Origin: Artemisia argyi | Taxonomy: Eukaryota; Streptophyta; Magnoliopsida; Asterales; Asteraceae | Reading direction: 5' to 3' | Assembly: GCA_030686995.1 (NCBI GenBank) | Contig: CM060707.1 | Location: 79,899,472 to 79,963,471, forward strand | Length of the DNA stretch: 64,000 nucleotides | The notes under the pieces: model-generated | The model's input: only the letters and a program-made list of their open reading frames with translations | Databases searched by the model: none | Told to the model about the DNA's origin: nothing | Translations under genes and position numbers: made by a program | Part shown: positions 42,586 through 54,699 of the stretch, piece by piece | Layout of the letters: each line of letters begins with the position of its first letter | Position numbering within the stretch: the first letter of the stretch is position 1

Positions 42586-45162
42586 GTCTGCGAACCATGG
42601 GGTACTAGAATCACCATGTGATAGCATCCCAAGTGTCTCGAGAGGAAGTGTTTCGATAATTTCCTTATTCTCGAGAACACTTTGATGGGGATTTTCAAGT
42701 CTAGATAGGTGGTTGGCAGCAAGGTTCTCCGCTCCTTTCTTATCACGAATTTCAACATCAAATTCTTAAAGGAGGAGAACCCACCGTAGTAACCTTGGCT
42801 TGGCATCTTGTTTTACCAAGAGGTACTTAAGGGCTGAATGGTCGGTATACACTATGGTCTTCGTCAAGACAAGATAGGGTCTAAATTTCTCAAATGCATA
42901 ATCAGTGGTGAATAACTCTTTCTCAGTGGTGGTATATTGAGATTAAACGTTGGTCATCGTCTTGCTCGCATAGTTTATGGGCTTAAAATACCTATTCTTA
43001 CGTTGCTCCAAGACTGCCCCGATAGCATAATCGCTAGCATCACAAATAAGTTCGAAGGGCAAATGCCAATTGGGGGCAACTAAGATCGGAGCTTCCGTTT
43101 ACTTTGGGAATATTAAACGCTTCGATGCATTCATTTGAGAAGAAGAATGAAGCGTCTTTTTCTAAAAAATGGGTCAGAGGCCGGGCTATCTTTGAAAAAT
43201 CTTGAATGAATCGTCAGTAAAAACCGTCATGACCAAGAAAACTTCTTATTCCTCTTATGGTAGCGGGATGAGGTAGCTTCGTGATCACATCGACTTTAGC
43301 TCTATCGACCTCAATCTCGGATTTTGATATCTTATGGCCGAGGACTATGCCCTCTTTAACCAGGAAATGGCACTTCTCCCAATTTAGAACTAAATTGGTG
43401 TCTTCACACCGTTTAAGTATTCTTTCTAAATGGGAGAGGCAAGAAGTGAAAGAATTTTCGTAGGCCTAGAAATCATCCATAAAGACTTCCATGGTTTTCT
43501 CTATCATGTCATGGAATATAGCCATCATGCACCTTTGAAACGTGCCTGGAGCAATACATAAGCCAAATGGCATACATCGGTAAGCAAACGTCCCATAAGA
43601 GCAAGTAAAAGTGGTCTTTTCCTGATCTTGGGGGTCAATGGGTATTTGAAAATACCCGGAAAAGCCATCGAGAAAACAATAGAACTCATTTCCTACTAAA
43701 CGTTCAAGCATTTGGTCCATAAAAGGAAGTGGGAAATGGTCTTTACGGGTAGCATCGTTGAGTTTTCGGTAGTCGATACACACTCTCCATCCGGTGACGA
43801 GACGTGTGGGAATCAACTCATTATCATCATTAGTCACAACGGTCATACCGCCTTTATTTGGAACACAATGGATCGGGATAACCCATGAGCTATCGGAAAT
43901 GGGGTAAATCATACCGGCGTCGAGGAGTTTAGAATTTCCTTTTTGATAACTTCATGTAATTTAGGGTTAACCCATCTTTGTTGTTGGATGGCGGGCTTAA
44001 AATTATCTTCGAGTAAAATATTATGAGTGCAAAAACAAGGGTTAATGCCTTTGATGTTGGAAATCTACCAAGCGATGGCACTCTTGTGCTTCTTAAGCAT
44101 ATCTATGAGTTGGGTCTTCTCCTCATCTTTAAGGTCTTTTGAAATGATAACGGGTAATTTGTCGACCCCTTCTAAGAAAGCATATTCGAGATGAGGTAAA
44201 TCCTTGAGCTCGAGCTCCAGAGGATTCTCATTAGACGACTTTATTTCATTAATTTCTTCAATTTCAAGGTCCATCTGTAGGAGAGAAGGTGATGGATCTT
44301 CATTTAACAAATTTTCAAGCAAAAGAATATCTCCCTCAGGATCAAAATCTGATTCATCAATTTCCGGTGAAATTGAATCATTTGAAAGACAAGCCTCGAT
44401 CTCTTCCAAGAAGAAATCACTTACCTCAAATGGAGTAAGGAAAGGGGAAGAGTCGGAAAATATTGGTTGAGAAGAAGGAGTAGGATTGCCAGTTGAAGCA
44501 TTATTAGAAAACTGAGAAATTCTTGAGAATACTCCTCCGAGGCAACATCAATAACAGCAATACGGTTATCGGACATAGAATCATCATTGGAGGAGTATCT
44601 CAAGGTTTGGTCAAGTTCAACGTAACGGCATCATTACCAACACTTAAGGTTATTTCTTCATCAAAAACATCAATCAAATCATGACCCGTCCTTATGAAAC
44701 CTCTCCCAAGAATGAGAGGAACCCATAGATCAGCATCAAAATCAACAATAACAAAATCGGCGAGGAAATGGAACTTTCCCACCTTGACGAAGACATCCTC
44801 GGCTATACCAATCGGATGAGTAATGGAATGGTCTGCAAGCTCGAGGGTCATGCAAGTGGGAGAGAGTTCAGGAAGAGATAATTTCTTCCACACGGATAAT
44901 GGCATAAGATTGATGCTAGCACCAAGATCGGCCAAGGTGAAGCACTCAACCATCTCCGGAAAATCACATGGAATAAGAAATTTGTCGGGATATCTAAGCT
45001 TTTTACGAAGCTTTTTAAGGAGAACCGCCAAACAATTCTCATTCAACGGGGTTTTGGCCATTTCAAACAACTTTTCTTTATTACTTACAAAATTCTTAAT
45101 CATAGACGCAAATTTCGGCATAAGAAGAATCGAATCCACAAAGCTAATGTCAAAACGCATAT
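42586..45162 (-). pseudogene. Outer element protease, RT and RNase H remnant
   Basis: Minus strand, read from 45162 leftwards: protease (FTLADLGASINLMPLSVWKK near 44910; LWVPLILGRGFIRTGHDLI), a linker (44409-44065), RT with [19 protein letters not shown] and an intact FMDDF motif at about 43480, immediately followed by a TAG, then RNase H-like fragments with many stops to 42586. Several frames are needed, so the gene is dead. It ends at the RNase H-integrase junction and resumes at 1834. Its gag and 5' LTR are cut off at 45162 by the copia LTR and must lie beyond the right edge. Confidence 0.88.
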
Positions 45163-46068
45163 TGTGGAGATCGTAGAGAGGGGGTGAATACGATTCCTTT
45201 TTAAAATCTTAAAATGTTTTGTATCAAATTATCTATTAAGTTAAACTCAATATGAGAAGTGTGAATAATAATCTATCAGACCATATCATATAATTATACA
45301 CACAATCACAATATTAACTTCTAACTAAAACACAATCAATCATCAAGACAAAATAAGCAACAATCAACGCATATCTGCAAGCATAGATATAAAGCGATAA
45401 ATGTAAGAATAAATGAAAACAGATAAGAGAAAGGAAATGCAAACTGGACACGGTGATTTATAGTGGTTCGGCTACAAGGACACCTTCCTTGCCCTACTCC
45501 ACTCCCGAGTCACCTACTCGAGAGTTCACAACACTACTCAACAAGCTCCCTTTAGGCGGAGAAAACTGTACACTCTTTTGCTTACACCAATTTAACGACA
45601 CAAAGCTAAATGTCGATTTCTAATCGTAGCTAGAACCAATCTCACGACTCTTCACGACTTCTTCATAACTTCTACACCACTTCTACTACTTCACAACTTC
45701 TCCCAACTTCTACACTACTCATTCACAACACAACTACTTCTTACATACCTCTTCTTACACACCTATTGACTCACTACTAAGTAAGATCATCTTGATCAAG
45801 TTATTACATATTCTTACATGACTCACAACTTCGCATCAACACTAACTAGACTCTAATACTTCTTTGACTTGATGATAGGAAGTATTATTCTCTTGCACTT
45901 GTGGAATTAAGCTTGAATCATTTGGTAACAAAACTTTATAATTACATGATCAAACGGTTTAGAAAGAGGTTTAAGATAGATTTGGACAGAAAGTTTTGAG
46001 TGCAAAAGGTTGGGAAAAAGGGTTTATTGATATAAATAATGCATAAAAACCTTATTAATATTTCTCGA
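45163..46068 (-). repeat. Minus-strand copia LTR, truncated
   Basis: Begins TGTGGAGATCG and has the hallmark block GATTTATAGTGGTTCGGCTA at 45458 followed by CTTGCCCTACTCCACTCCCG, also found at 52576-52635 and 61425-61490. The U3-side end is missing; it abuts a plus-strand LTR of the same family near 46069. The exact right boundary is not resolved. Confidence 0.6.
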
Positions 46069-47200
46069 CATCCCTACGTTTTGACGATCACAAAATGTAA
46101 AATCATTACGTAAACAAGTATTTAATTACAAATATCATTCCATCCAACTAAATCACTTAAGGTATGAATAAACAAATGGCTAATACATTTTATGATCAAA
46201 GGGATTTTTATTTAGACACTACAAATTTTATAAAACGTTATAAACATTTTATATATTTTAGAAAACCACTTTTGGTAATTAAAGGAAAATGTTTAATTCA
46301 TAATAAATATATTTATTCAAAATTTTAACCAAAATCAGTTACATTTTCACCAGATAAACCCTCCCCAGTAAAAGACAAGAAAATTGGCCGTTACAGGAGG
46401 TGAGCCCCCTTAATTATAAGGGCGGCCGACTAACATTTAAGGGAGTCGGCAAGCTCCTATGGCCAGGTTCTCTTACCTATAAATATTGGTTCACTTCTGC
46501 AATTTTTCCTCACCTTTTCCACTAAAATTATTAGTCTTTGTTTAAATTGATTCAATCCCTCACCACTCAAAGTGCAAGAGAAGAATACTCCTACTATATC
46601 AAATCAAGAAGTATTGAAGATTAGTTTTGTAGTTTGTATAAATCACTTGTAAAGTTGTGTTGTGCTTGTAATAATTAGATTTTGGTGGGTTTATATTAAG
46701 TAAAGTAGAAGTAGTGCTGTGAAAAAGAAGTAGTGAAGTAGCGTGAAGGCGTGAAGTAGTAGTGGTGTGTACAAGTCGTGTAGAAGTTGTGATAAGTCGT
46801 GAAGAGTCGTGAGATTGGTTCTAGCTATTATTAGATCTCGACATTTAGCTTAGTGTCGTTAATTGGTGTAAGCAAAAGTTGTGTAAAGTTTCTCCGCCAC
46901 AATGGAGTTTGTTGACATAGTGAAGAAAACTCTTGAGTAAGAGACTCGGGGAGTGGAGTAGGTCGAAGAGGAGCTTCGTAGCCGAACCACTATAAATCCT
47001 TGTATTGTGGTTTGATCTCTCCAACTCTATCTTTTCATTACTTTCATATTTACATTATATTTTCTTAGTTAGATAGAATTGTTCATTTAGTGCAAGTGTT
47101 GATATTTACATAAACTAGAATCAAAGTTTTTGAAAACAAAGTTTTTATAATTTAAAACGACGTAAACCTATTCAAACCCCCCCCCCTATAGTTTTCCACA
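46069..47200 (+). repeat. 5' LTR of copia element C
   Basis: Ends CTATAGTTTTCCACA at 47200 next to a primer site. U3 has GGCCCCCTTAA-type palindromic words (46400-46460) and TATAAATA near 46482. The block GGTTCGGCTACGAAG is present in reverse at 46975-46999. The left edge is approximate, by alignment with the reverse of 62467-62380. Confidence 0.65.
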
Positions 47201-47201
47201 A

Positions 47202-47214
47202 TTGGCATCAGAGC
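47202..47214 (+). other. Primer binding site of copia C, Met-tRNA type
   Basis: TTGGCATCAGAGC two bases after the LTR, one base off the TTGGTATCAGAGC form. Confidence 0.75.
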
Positions 47215-47303
47215 TACGTTAAACAAGATTTTTTTTAAAATAAACTGTATTTTAAAACTTGAAACGATCTATAGAATCTGGAAAATATTTAGAAGAGCAA
47301 TCT

Positions 47304-48097
47304 ATGCAAAGACCACCACTATTTGAAAGTGATAGATTTCTTAAAAATTGATTCGAAACTTATGTGAAATCAAAGGATCTAGATCTTTGGCATGTTATTA
47401 CTAATGCTGATTTTCCTCCTATACAAACTAATCCCGATACTAAAAGGGATGAAATTGTACCATTTGAAAAACGAAACGATGATTTGAAAAATAAACTTGC
47501 TAAAAATAATGAGGCTAAAATGGTGATTTACAATGCGTTACCGCGCAAACAATATGAGAGAACTTTTATGTGTAAAACCGCAAAAGAAATTTGGAATTCT
47601 TTACTAATCACTCACCAAGGTAATAGTCAAGTCAAAGATAATAAAATAGATCTTCTTGTACAACAATATAAACAATTTACAATTTCGGAAGAGGAATCAA
47701 TAGATAATGCTTTTGCTAGATTTAACACAATCATCACATGTTTAAAGACACTTGATGAGAACTTTTATAGCAAGTAAGGAAATTTCTTAGGGCTCTGTAT
47801 CCGAAGTGGCGTGCTAAGGTGACAACTAGTGAGGAGTCAAAGAATTTATCAACTCTACAACTTGACGAGTTAATTGGAACCTTAAAATTGTATGAAGTGA
47901 TAATAAAGAAAGACTTCGAAATAGTCAAAGGAAAAAGGGAGCAAAGCAAATCAATTGTGTTGAAAGCTAAAAAGGACTCTAGTGACGAAGAATGTTCAAC
48001 CTTCGAAAGCGACGATGAAGAGTATGCCATGGCCGTAAGAGACTTCAAGAAATTCTTCAAAAGACGAGGAAGATACGTTAGACAACCATATGATGAA
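47304..48097 (+). pseudogene. Copia C gag, N-terminal part
   Basis: Frame from ATG 47304 (MQRPPLFESDRF), with TGA at 47349-47351, then the UBN2-type capsid: YVKSKDLDLWHVITNADFPP, NNEAKMVIYNALPRKQYERT, KTAKEIWNSLLITHQGNSQV, LLVQQYKQFTISEEESID. A frameshift near 47775 separates it from [20 protein letters not shown] and [19 protein letters not shown]. It stops at the solo LTR and continues in frame at 49528. Gag of a copia family different from copia A. Confidence 0.85.
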
Positions 48098-49522
48098 TGA
48101 TGAGGCGAAAAATGAACCACTTTTAGGGGGTCATTTAAGCCCAGAATTGAATTTATTTGATCAAATATTACCCTAAATCGTTCCTTTTCTTATTTAGGTA
48201 CTTTGGGAGTGAAATCTGGAAAAGGAAGCAATTCGGACGTTTTTGGAGCATAAAAGTGAAGAAAACGCCAAAGACTTAATTTTTCATGCTGAGAACAGTA
48301 CCTGACGGCGTCAAGAGGAATATCCTGACGGCGTCAAGAGTAAAAGTGGTGACGACCCAGTGCAAATTTGACGGCGTCACAACAAGGGCGTCAAGAGTTA
48401 AATTTGTGACGGCCTGCATAAGGAGACTACATGACGGCGTCAGACCCAGATCTAGGCAGTCCGAGGAACTATTTAGCGGTGAGATGACGGCGTCAGACAT
48501 TTGTTCTTGACGCCGTCACCTACTAAACTCTATATATAGTTTTCTATTTTTCATTCATTTAGGAGGAACTGGTGTGGAGAAAACTAGGGCCGAACTTTGT
48601 AAACCCTAGGTCATATTTTACAGTACTTTCAAGGGTTTTCACCCCTTGAATCCTTTCATGTTCAATTAAGATAAGTCTTCTCTTAATTCAATCGATATGT
48701 CTATGTGTTGGTTGACTATATCTTGTGCTTGTCTTGATTTTAACATGCTAGGCTAGATTTATCTTGTTTTGCTTAGATCTAATGAAACCTAGATGTTAAT
48801 TATGTGTTGATTACTTGTTTATAGTTGTATTGGATGAATGATTTCAATGTTAGGCTTAGAAAACTGGCAGATCTCCATTGTGTAACATGCTTGAACGTCT
48901 TAGGAAACATGAACCGATGTGTACTAGGTTTTATTGGCTGTATTTAATGCATGAGTAAATTCTAATGATCCCATGTTAGGAGCTTCTTAGCCGGCTTGAC
49001 ATAGGAGTGCAGTAGGCACTCATAGGATTGGGGAAGTAAGTACGCCACCCCATGAATGGTATTAAGGAATACAATCCGTCATCAACGCAACTATAACAAG
49101 TAATTAACGTGTAAAAGATATCTAGGGAGTAGTGAAATCTAAGTAAACACAATTCTCCCACATATTGCTCACAACTTTAGTATAATTAGTTTATTTTCAT
49201 TTTTAGTATTTTATTTTGATTGCATCTTAGTATTGGGTTAGTTGACTAGCAACTAATTCGCCCAAATCCTTCAAACCCGAGATTTTTAATTGCTTTCTAA
49301 AAAAATATAAAAAATATAAAAAATACAAAAAGAATCATCCCTCATCTCTAGACCTAGTCTTTAGGTTTTCTAATCCTAGCGACACTATTCCTAGCTGAAC
49401 GATCAATCCCCCGATACTTGTCACTATACTATACTACAATGATCAGATACACTGCCTGGTGGGGGTTGTAAGCTTCTCGAGATCCCTCGAGAGGTAAAGC
49501 ATAGTGCAATCCCTATGTACCA
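48098..49522 (+). mobile_element. Solo Athila-family LTR
   Basis: 1425 bp from TGATGAGGCG to GTACCA, flanked by ATGAA at 48093-48097 and 49523-49527. Same family as the Athila-1/2 LTRs but diverged; the end reads TACCA, not CATCA. Six TGACGGCGTCA/TGACGCCGTCA palindromes at 48303, 48326, 48369, 48432, 48485 and 48508, then TATATATAG near 48530. No internal region, so recombination between two LTRs has probably removed it. Confidence 0.92.
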
Positions 49523-49527
49523 ATGAA

Positions 49528-50463
49528 AGAAAAACATCCCAAAGAAACAAGAATGACAAGAATAACAAGAATGAAAGAAAGTGCTTCAAGTGTGGAGATC
49601 CAAATCATTTTATTGGAGAAAGTCCAAAATTGTCAAGAAGTCAAAACCACAAGGCCTTTGTAGGAGGAGCATGGAGTGATAGTGATAATGACGAAAAAGA
49701 GACAACAAAAGAAGAAACGTGTCTCATGGCAAAGGCATCCGATGAGGTACATTCCGAAACTGAATACTATAGTGATGATAATCTATCGTTAGATGAAGAA
49801 GACTTAGATAGGGAATATAGTAGATTATGTAAACTAGGACAAAAAGTCATGGCTAAAAATAAACTACTAAAACACTCTACAATCAATTAAAAGTTGAAAT
49901 ACTTGAATTAAAAATTAAGCTACACAATCTAGAAAAAGATAAAGAAAGTCTTAAAGGAAGAAATTGCTAGACTTGAGAAATTCGAAAATACTAGTCAATC
50001 ACTTAGGAAATTAATTAGTGCTCAAAGAATATCCAGAGATAAAACTTGCTTAGGATATAACTCAACCGGAGTGTCAACTAGTGAAATAAAAAGTGTCAAG
50101 TTCGAAGGTGAAACTAGTGAATTAAAACCTTTAGAGTCTAAACCAAAGTACATACTCTTGAAAGATAGATTAGTATCTATTGCTAGTGATGTAGAAGTTA
50201 AAAGTATTCGCAAATCATCATTAAAACCCGAGGCCGAGCCCTTTAAGCCAAAAGTAAGGTCTAAAGCTCCACTACCTAGAAAACCAGGTAGTCCTCATCC
50301 TAGGTCCAAAACTCCTCAGCCTAGAGTAAACCAAAATAGACGAAAGCTTCACAATAATTATCAAATGTGGAACTTCAATCCTTGGGGAATGATTCCACCA
50401 TATATACACCCAAGTCAAATGCATAACATGTTCGGACCAAACAACTTTGGTCACATGAGATAA
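49528..50463 (+). pseudogene. Copia C gag, C-terminal part
   Basis: Continues the 47304 reading in frame after the ATGAA duplication. Zinc knuckle [14 protein letters not shown]: the last Cys of CCHC is Ser. Acidic segment (SDSDNDEKE), coiled-coil-like stretch broken by stops near 49890-49980, then a basic Pro-rich tail (PLPRKPGSPHPRSKTPQPR) and NPWGMIPPYIHPSQ. Ends at 50461-50463 where protease should begin. Confidence 0.8.
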
Positions 50464-50672
50464 TGGGGACCAACAAGATGAATTCGTTATACTTCGGCAA
50501 ACTTGGTTATCTATCCGCTTCCACAAGATCATGCCATCTTTTTGAAGAAATTGAAGAAAGCCTATCGAAGACAATAAGGTACACATTCCTTTTAATTTCC
50601 TTGTAAAGATTGCATGCTTAGTTTAATATCTAGATTCTATATGTTAAGATTGGTTTTATATCATACTATAGC

Positions 50673-50750
<78 letters not shown>

Positions 50751-50980
50751 TTAGTTGATTTTCTAGATATCAAGAAATTGTTCATTCATGAACCTTTTCT
50801 TTCCCTCTTTGGCCCTCTTGAACTATAACATTCAACATGACAATTTACGATGATCACCAAACTCATGTTGATGTAGAGAAATGAGTTGATCAATCTATGG
50901 ATGAAACAAACTCCCTTCGTCATTTGCACTCGTCTCCTTCTCATATTCTCGTCTTATAAACCCATATTATTTTTAATACA

Positions 50981-51034
<54 letters not shown>

Positions 51035-51239
51035 CCTCAATTCCCTGTCGACTTGACGGCTTGATTAACTTTATCCAAAGTTATCAAGAAAATTTTAGTT
51101 GACGAAATGTCAAATAAAAGTGTTAAGTAAGTCCTTTCGTGCGAACATTCTCCAACGTATTTTTGATATAATATTAATATAATATATAGATATATACGCA
51201 CATAATTTTTTTTCAGAAACGAAGCCGCGAAAATTCCAA
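50464..51239 (+). other. Pol-free stretch with AT microsatellites
   Basis: No ORF of note where pol would be expected. (AT)n tracts at about 50676-50748 and 50987-51030. Confidence 0.7.
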
Positions 51240-51508
51240 AATTAAGCGGACGGCCCCCTTAATGTTTATGGGAACCGGCAGGCTTAAAGTAGGTGGCCCC
51301 CTTAAAATTAATTAAGGGGGCCGGCCAAGCAATTCTCTCTCCCCGCTTTTTCTTCTTATTCCCTTTACCAAAAACTTCATTTTCTCACTTCCCCTTCATT
51401 CCCTGCTACTGTGAACGAGCCATCAACCCAAAAACGCCAAAAATCCACTTTCAAATCACCAAATTAAGCTTGATTCATAAGGGGGAAATATCTATAACAC
51501 GATTAATT
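51240..51508 (+). promoter_or_regulatory. Putative internal promoter and leader of accessory ORF 1
   Basis: GGCCCCCTTAA words and the palindromic TTAATTAAGGGGGCCGGCC (51308-51330 region) repeat the U3 motif of the element's LTR (46400-46460; also 62110-62170). A pyrimidine-rich leader-like stretch follows to a GT at 51509. No clear TATA box. Confidence 0.4.
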
Positions 51509-53668
51509 GTAAGTTTTTCATAACACATTTCATCTAATTTCATCAAATTTCAGTCATAATCAAGTTTAGGCATTTTCTTTCAATTCTTTTAATTTCATTT
51601 TTTCTTTTCGAAATTTTTCTTTAATACATTGTTATATAATGTCATAAAAACTTGTTAAAACTAATCATATTATGTTTTTACAACTTATTCATCATAAAAA
51701 TTTAATTTTCGATGCATTGAAAATTATATATGATAAGAGGATGTTTGGATTATGTCGAAAAATTGTCAAAATTGAGTCGATATAATTTTTACAACAAATT
51801 GTCAAGTGTATTAACACAAAACTAGTGATTTAGAGTCGTCAAGATATATATGTATATATTGACATTTTAGTCGTTAATTCTCTAGGAAGGGGAGCGTTTG
51901 GTTTAACTTAGAAAACGATATTTTTGAGACAAAATCTAAATTATTATTTTTTTTAAAACAAATCACTTGCATAAGAAACTCATAAGAAATAGCAAGTTAT
52001 ACAATCTAATGTATATCGAGCAAAGTTTCAAGATATATTAAGATGTTTGAAGGGGTGTTTGGTTTATCCCATAACTACTTTCTAAATATCGTAGAATACA
52101 TCTAAAATAAGTCAAAAAAATAAAAATAAGGAACATAGTAAACTACTTATTAGGTTTAATGTCTTAGAGTCGAAGTATGTTTACATTCCACATATGTCAT
52201 AACAACTGTGGAAAACTAGAAGGGGGGTTGAATAGTTTACCGCTTTTTAATTCCTTTTTAGCTTGAATATCCTTTAAAAACTTTACGTTTGCTTAAAGAT
52301 ATAAACACAACGTTATATGTTTGATTCTTTGAAAAGCTTTTCATGTGAATAACAATTCTAACTTTACTTGTTTCATACTTTGAAAAGCTTTACTTGTGAT
52401 GATCCTAACTTTGCTTGTTTAGTTCTTTGAAAAGCTTTACATTTGTTTAAAGATATAAACACAACTTTACTCGTTTAATTCTTTGAAAAGCTTTATATGT
52501 GATTAGCGATACTAACTAAAAGACAACATGTAATAAGCAAAGATAAAGAAAGAAACGATCAAACCACAACACGATTGTTTATCGTGGTTCGGCTACAAGG
52601 ACTCTTTTTCCTTGCCCTACATCCACGCCCCGAGTTTCCAACTCGAGAGTTATAAGCACTAATCAACAAGCTCCTTTCACCGGCGGAGAAAACCTTTACA
52701 ACGTCGCTTACACTTTTACCGACACTAAGCTAGATGTCGAGTTCTTTTACACGGGTACAACCACTCCCATCGTCGCTTACACTTTTACCGACACTAAGCT
52801 AGATGTCGAGTTCTTTACCAAGGGTACAACCACTCCCGTTAGTTCTTTTACAAGGGTACAACAACTCCCGACACACTATGTATTTTGAGGCCTAAAATAC
52901 TAACCAATCACTTCTACATACATGACACAAATGAAGTATAAACTACCAAAGCTTATACATGACCAAGCAAACAAGACTTGCAACTTTAGAGTTGAAGCTT
53001 GTAACTTCTTGAATGATCTTGTGAAGTCCCTTGCTACATAAGAGAATCATACAAGTCAAATGTTACTGAGTTAGTTGAGAGAGTATATGAAAATATGTCC
53101 TAAAAGGGTGACTCAAAACTAACAAATGGTTTGGTATTTATAGCAAACCATTCTGCAGGTCTGGCGGATCAGGCGGAACCCTCAGATGGGTTCCGCCCGT
53201 GTACCCCCAGGGTTCCGTCAGGGCTGCAGTTGGTTTTGCAATAAATCTTCCAAACCAAACAAGGTCACATCTCATTACACCTAGTCAAACACAAATCTTG
53301 CAAGCAAACATATGGTTAGTCAAACACACTTTCTTACTATAAATGAATATTGACAAAGCTTGCCCTAAATGTGATGTGACATTACTATTTTAAGAAATAA
53401 ATGTGATGTGACAAGACACTTTCTAATTTAAGAAAAAAAAAACAATGTTTTGTTTAAAAGGAAATGTAAACATTAGTTTAAACAAGACTTAAACGCTTAA
53501 AGTGATGATTTACTCCAAGCTAAAGTTCATACTTTGTCATTAACAAAACTTAGCAAAGATCGTAAAATATAAATAACGTTTTTAGGAGATATTTGTATTA
53601 ACAACAACATATGCATTACTTTTAACATTCACTTTATTTTAATTTTATCTTATTGTTATCGTGTTTAG
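51509..53668 (+). other. Putative leader intron of accessory ORF 1
   Basis: Donor ATTAATTGTAAGTTT at 51502 and acceptor TTATCGTGTTTAG ending 53668, six bases before the ATG at 53675. About 760 bp of AT-rich sequence if the inserted LTR at 52207-53603 is taken out. Intron status is inferred from signals only. Confidence 0.4.
52207..53603 (-). mobile_element. Solo copia-type LTR
   Basis: Starts TGTGGAAAACTAGAAGG, ends TTAACA, flanked by ACAAC at 52202-52206 and 53604-53608. It has the GGTTCGGCTACAAGG block at 52588 and a 69-bp tandem duplication from 52702 (CGTCGCTTACACTTTTACCG repeated at 52771). Minus strand by comparison with the copia C LTR. The TATTTATAGC word near 53140 is the likely minus-strand TATA region. 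Confidence 0.8.
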
Positions 53669-53674
53669 GTAAAA

Positions 53675-54699
53675 ATGCCCAAAGCCATCACCGATGATAT
53701 TTCCCAAACCAAAAACTATATTCTCAAAGTTTCTCAACTTCCCACTACCTCTCCTTCAATTTCTCGTATCTATCGTCAAATTGAGGATAGAAACATTCGT
53801 GAAGGTCGTGTCGTAGATCAAGCTTACTGTCAATCCGATTTCGTTGAACGTTTATTTACAAATGTCCGCTTCGAATGTCTTTACCAAATCAATGAACCCA
53901 TCATCCCCCGTTTCATTCTCGACTTATATAGCCAAGTCACGATCCAAACTGATGAATTTGGTTCCATTCTCATCTCATTCATGATCCAACATGAATTCAT
54001 TACTCTCACTCTTGCACAATTTGGTCAAATTCTCCAAATTCCTTTTACCGGTCAATCCGTATTCACCAATGAGTTGGATCTTAGTGCTCTTCAACATTGT
54101 CGACCAACTTATGGTCCTTATTTCTCCAAAATTCCTTCTCCCAGAGAAATTCGTTAAATGCTCGGGTTGGGTCGTGAAATCACTACCCGAAAAATCAAGT
54201 CCAAAGATGTCACCATTTTTGAAAATCAAATTCTCCTCAAAGAACTATGCCCCGACATGAAGCGTTGGGAAGAACTCATTCGAGAGAATGTGTTTGGTAC
54301 TGGAGGCCACCGTGACCATCTCCCGGCTAGCCTCGCTCACATGTTGTATTGTATTGTTGCCGAACAACATTACAATTCGGCTTATTTCTTTATCAAGCGT
54401 ATCGAATGTGCAAGAGCTACTCCTAAAGCTAATCTTCAGTATGGTATGTTCCTTACTCGTCTTCAGTATGGTATGTCCCTATCTATCCGACTTTGCGTCC
54501 TCTCATTCTTAAACAAGCCCGTAAACCTCGTAGTGATAAGGGTAAATCTTATCGTCATAGCTTCCATGGCTCATCATCTCATCAAGAGGATGACGAGGAG
54601 GATGAATACATTCATCGTGCCTCTCCTCCCACTACATTTGTTGATGATTTAGAGGACTTAGACTACTGCGAATACCAAGTGCCATCTCCTTCCTCTTGA
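53675..54699 (+). pseudogene. Copia C accessory ORF 1
   Basis: ATG 53675: SISRIYRQIEDRNIREGRVV, FECLYQINEPIIPRFILDLY, EFITLTLAQFGQILQIPF, then an in-frame TAA at 54155-54157, then MKRWEELIRENVF, HLPASLAHMLYCIVAEQ. A 27-bp duplication of CTTCAGTATGGTATG (54434 and 54461) shifts the frame and the rest continues as a Ser/acidic tail (HQEDDEEDEYIHR) to 54699. I recall this protein type as common in Asteraceae copia-associated repeats. Function unknown. Confidence 0.7.

Noticed and set aside
50676..51030. AT dinucleotide tracts as replication origin or matrix attachment site
   Set aside because: Plain (AT)n microsatellites with no supporting context.
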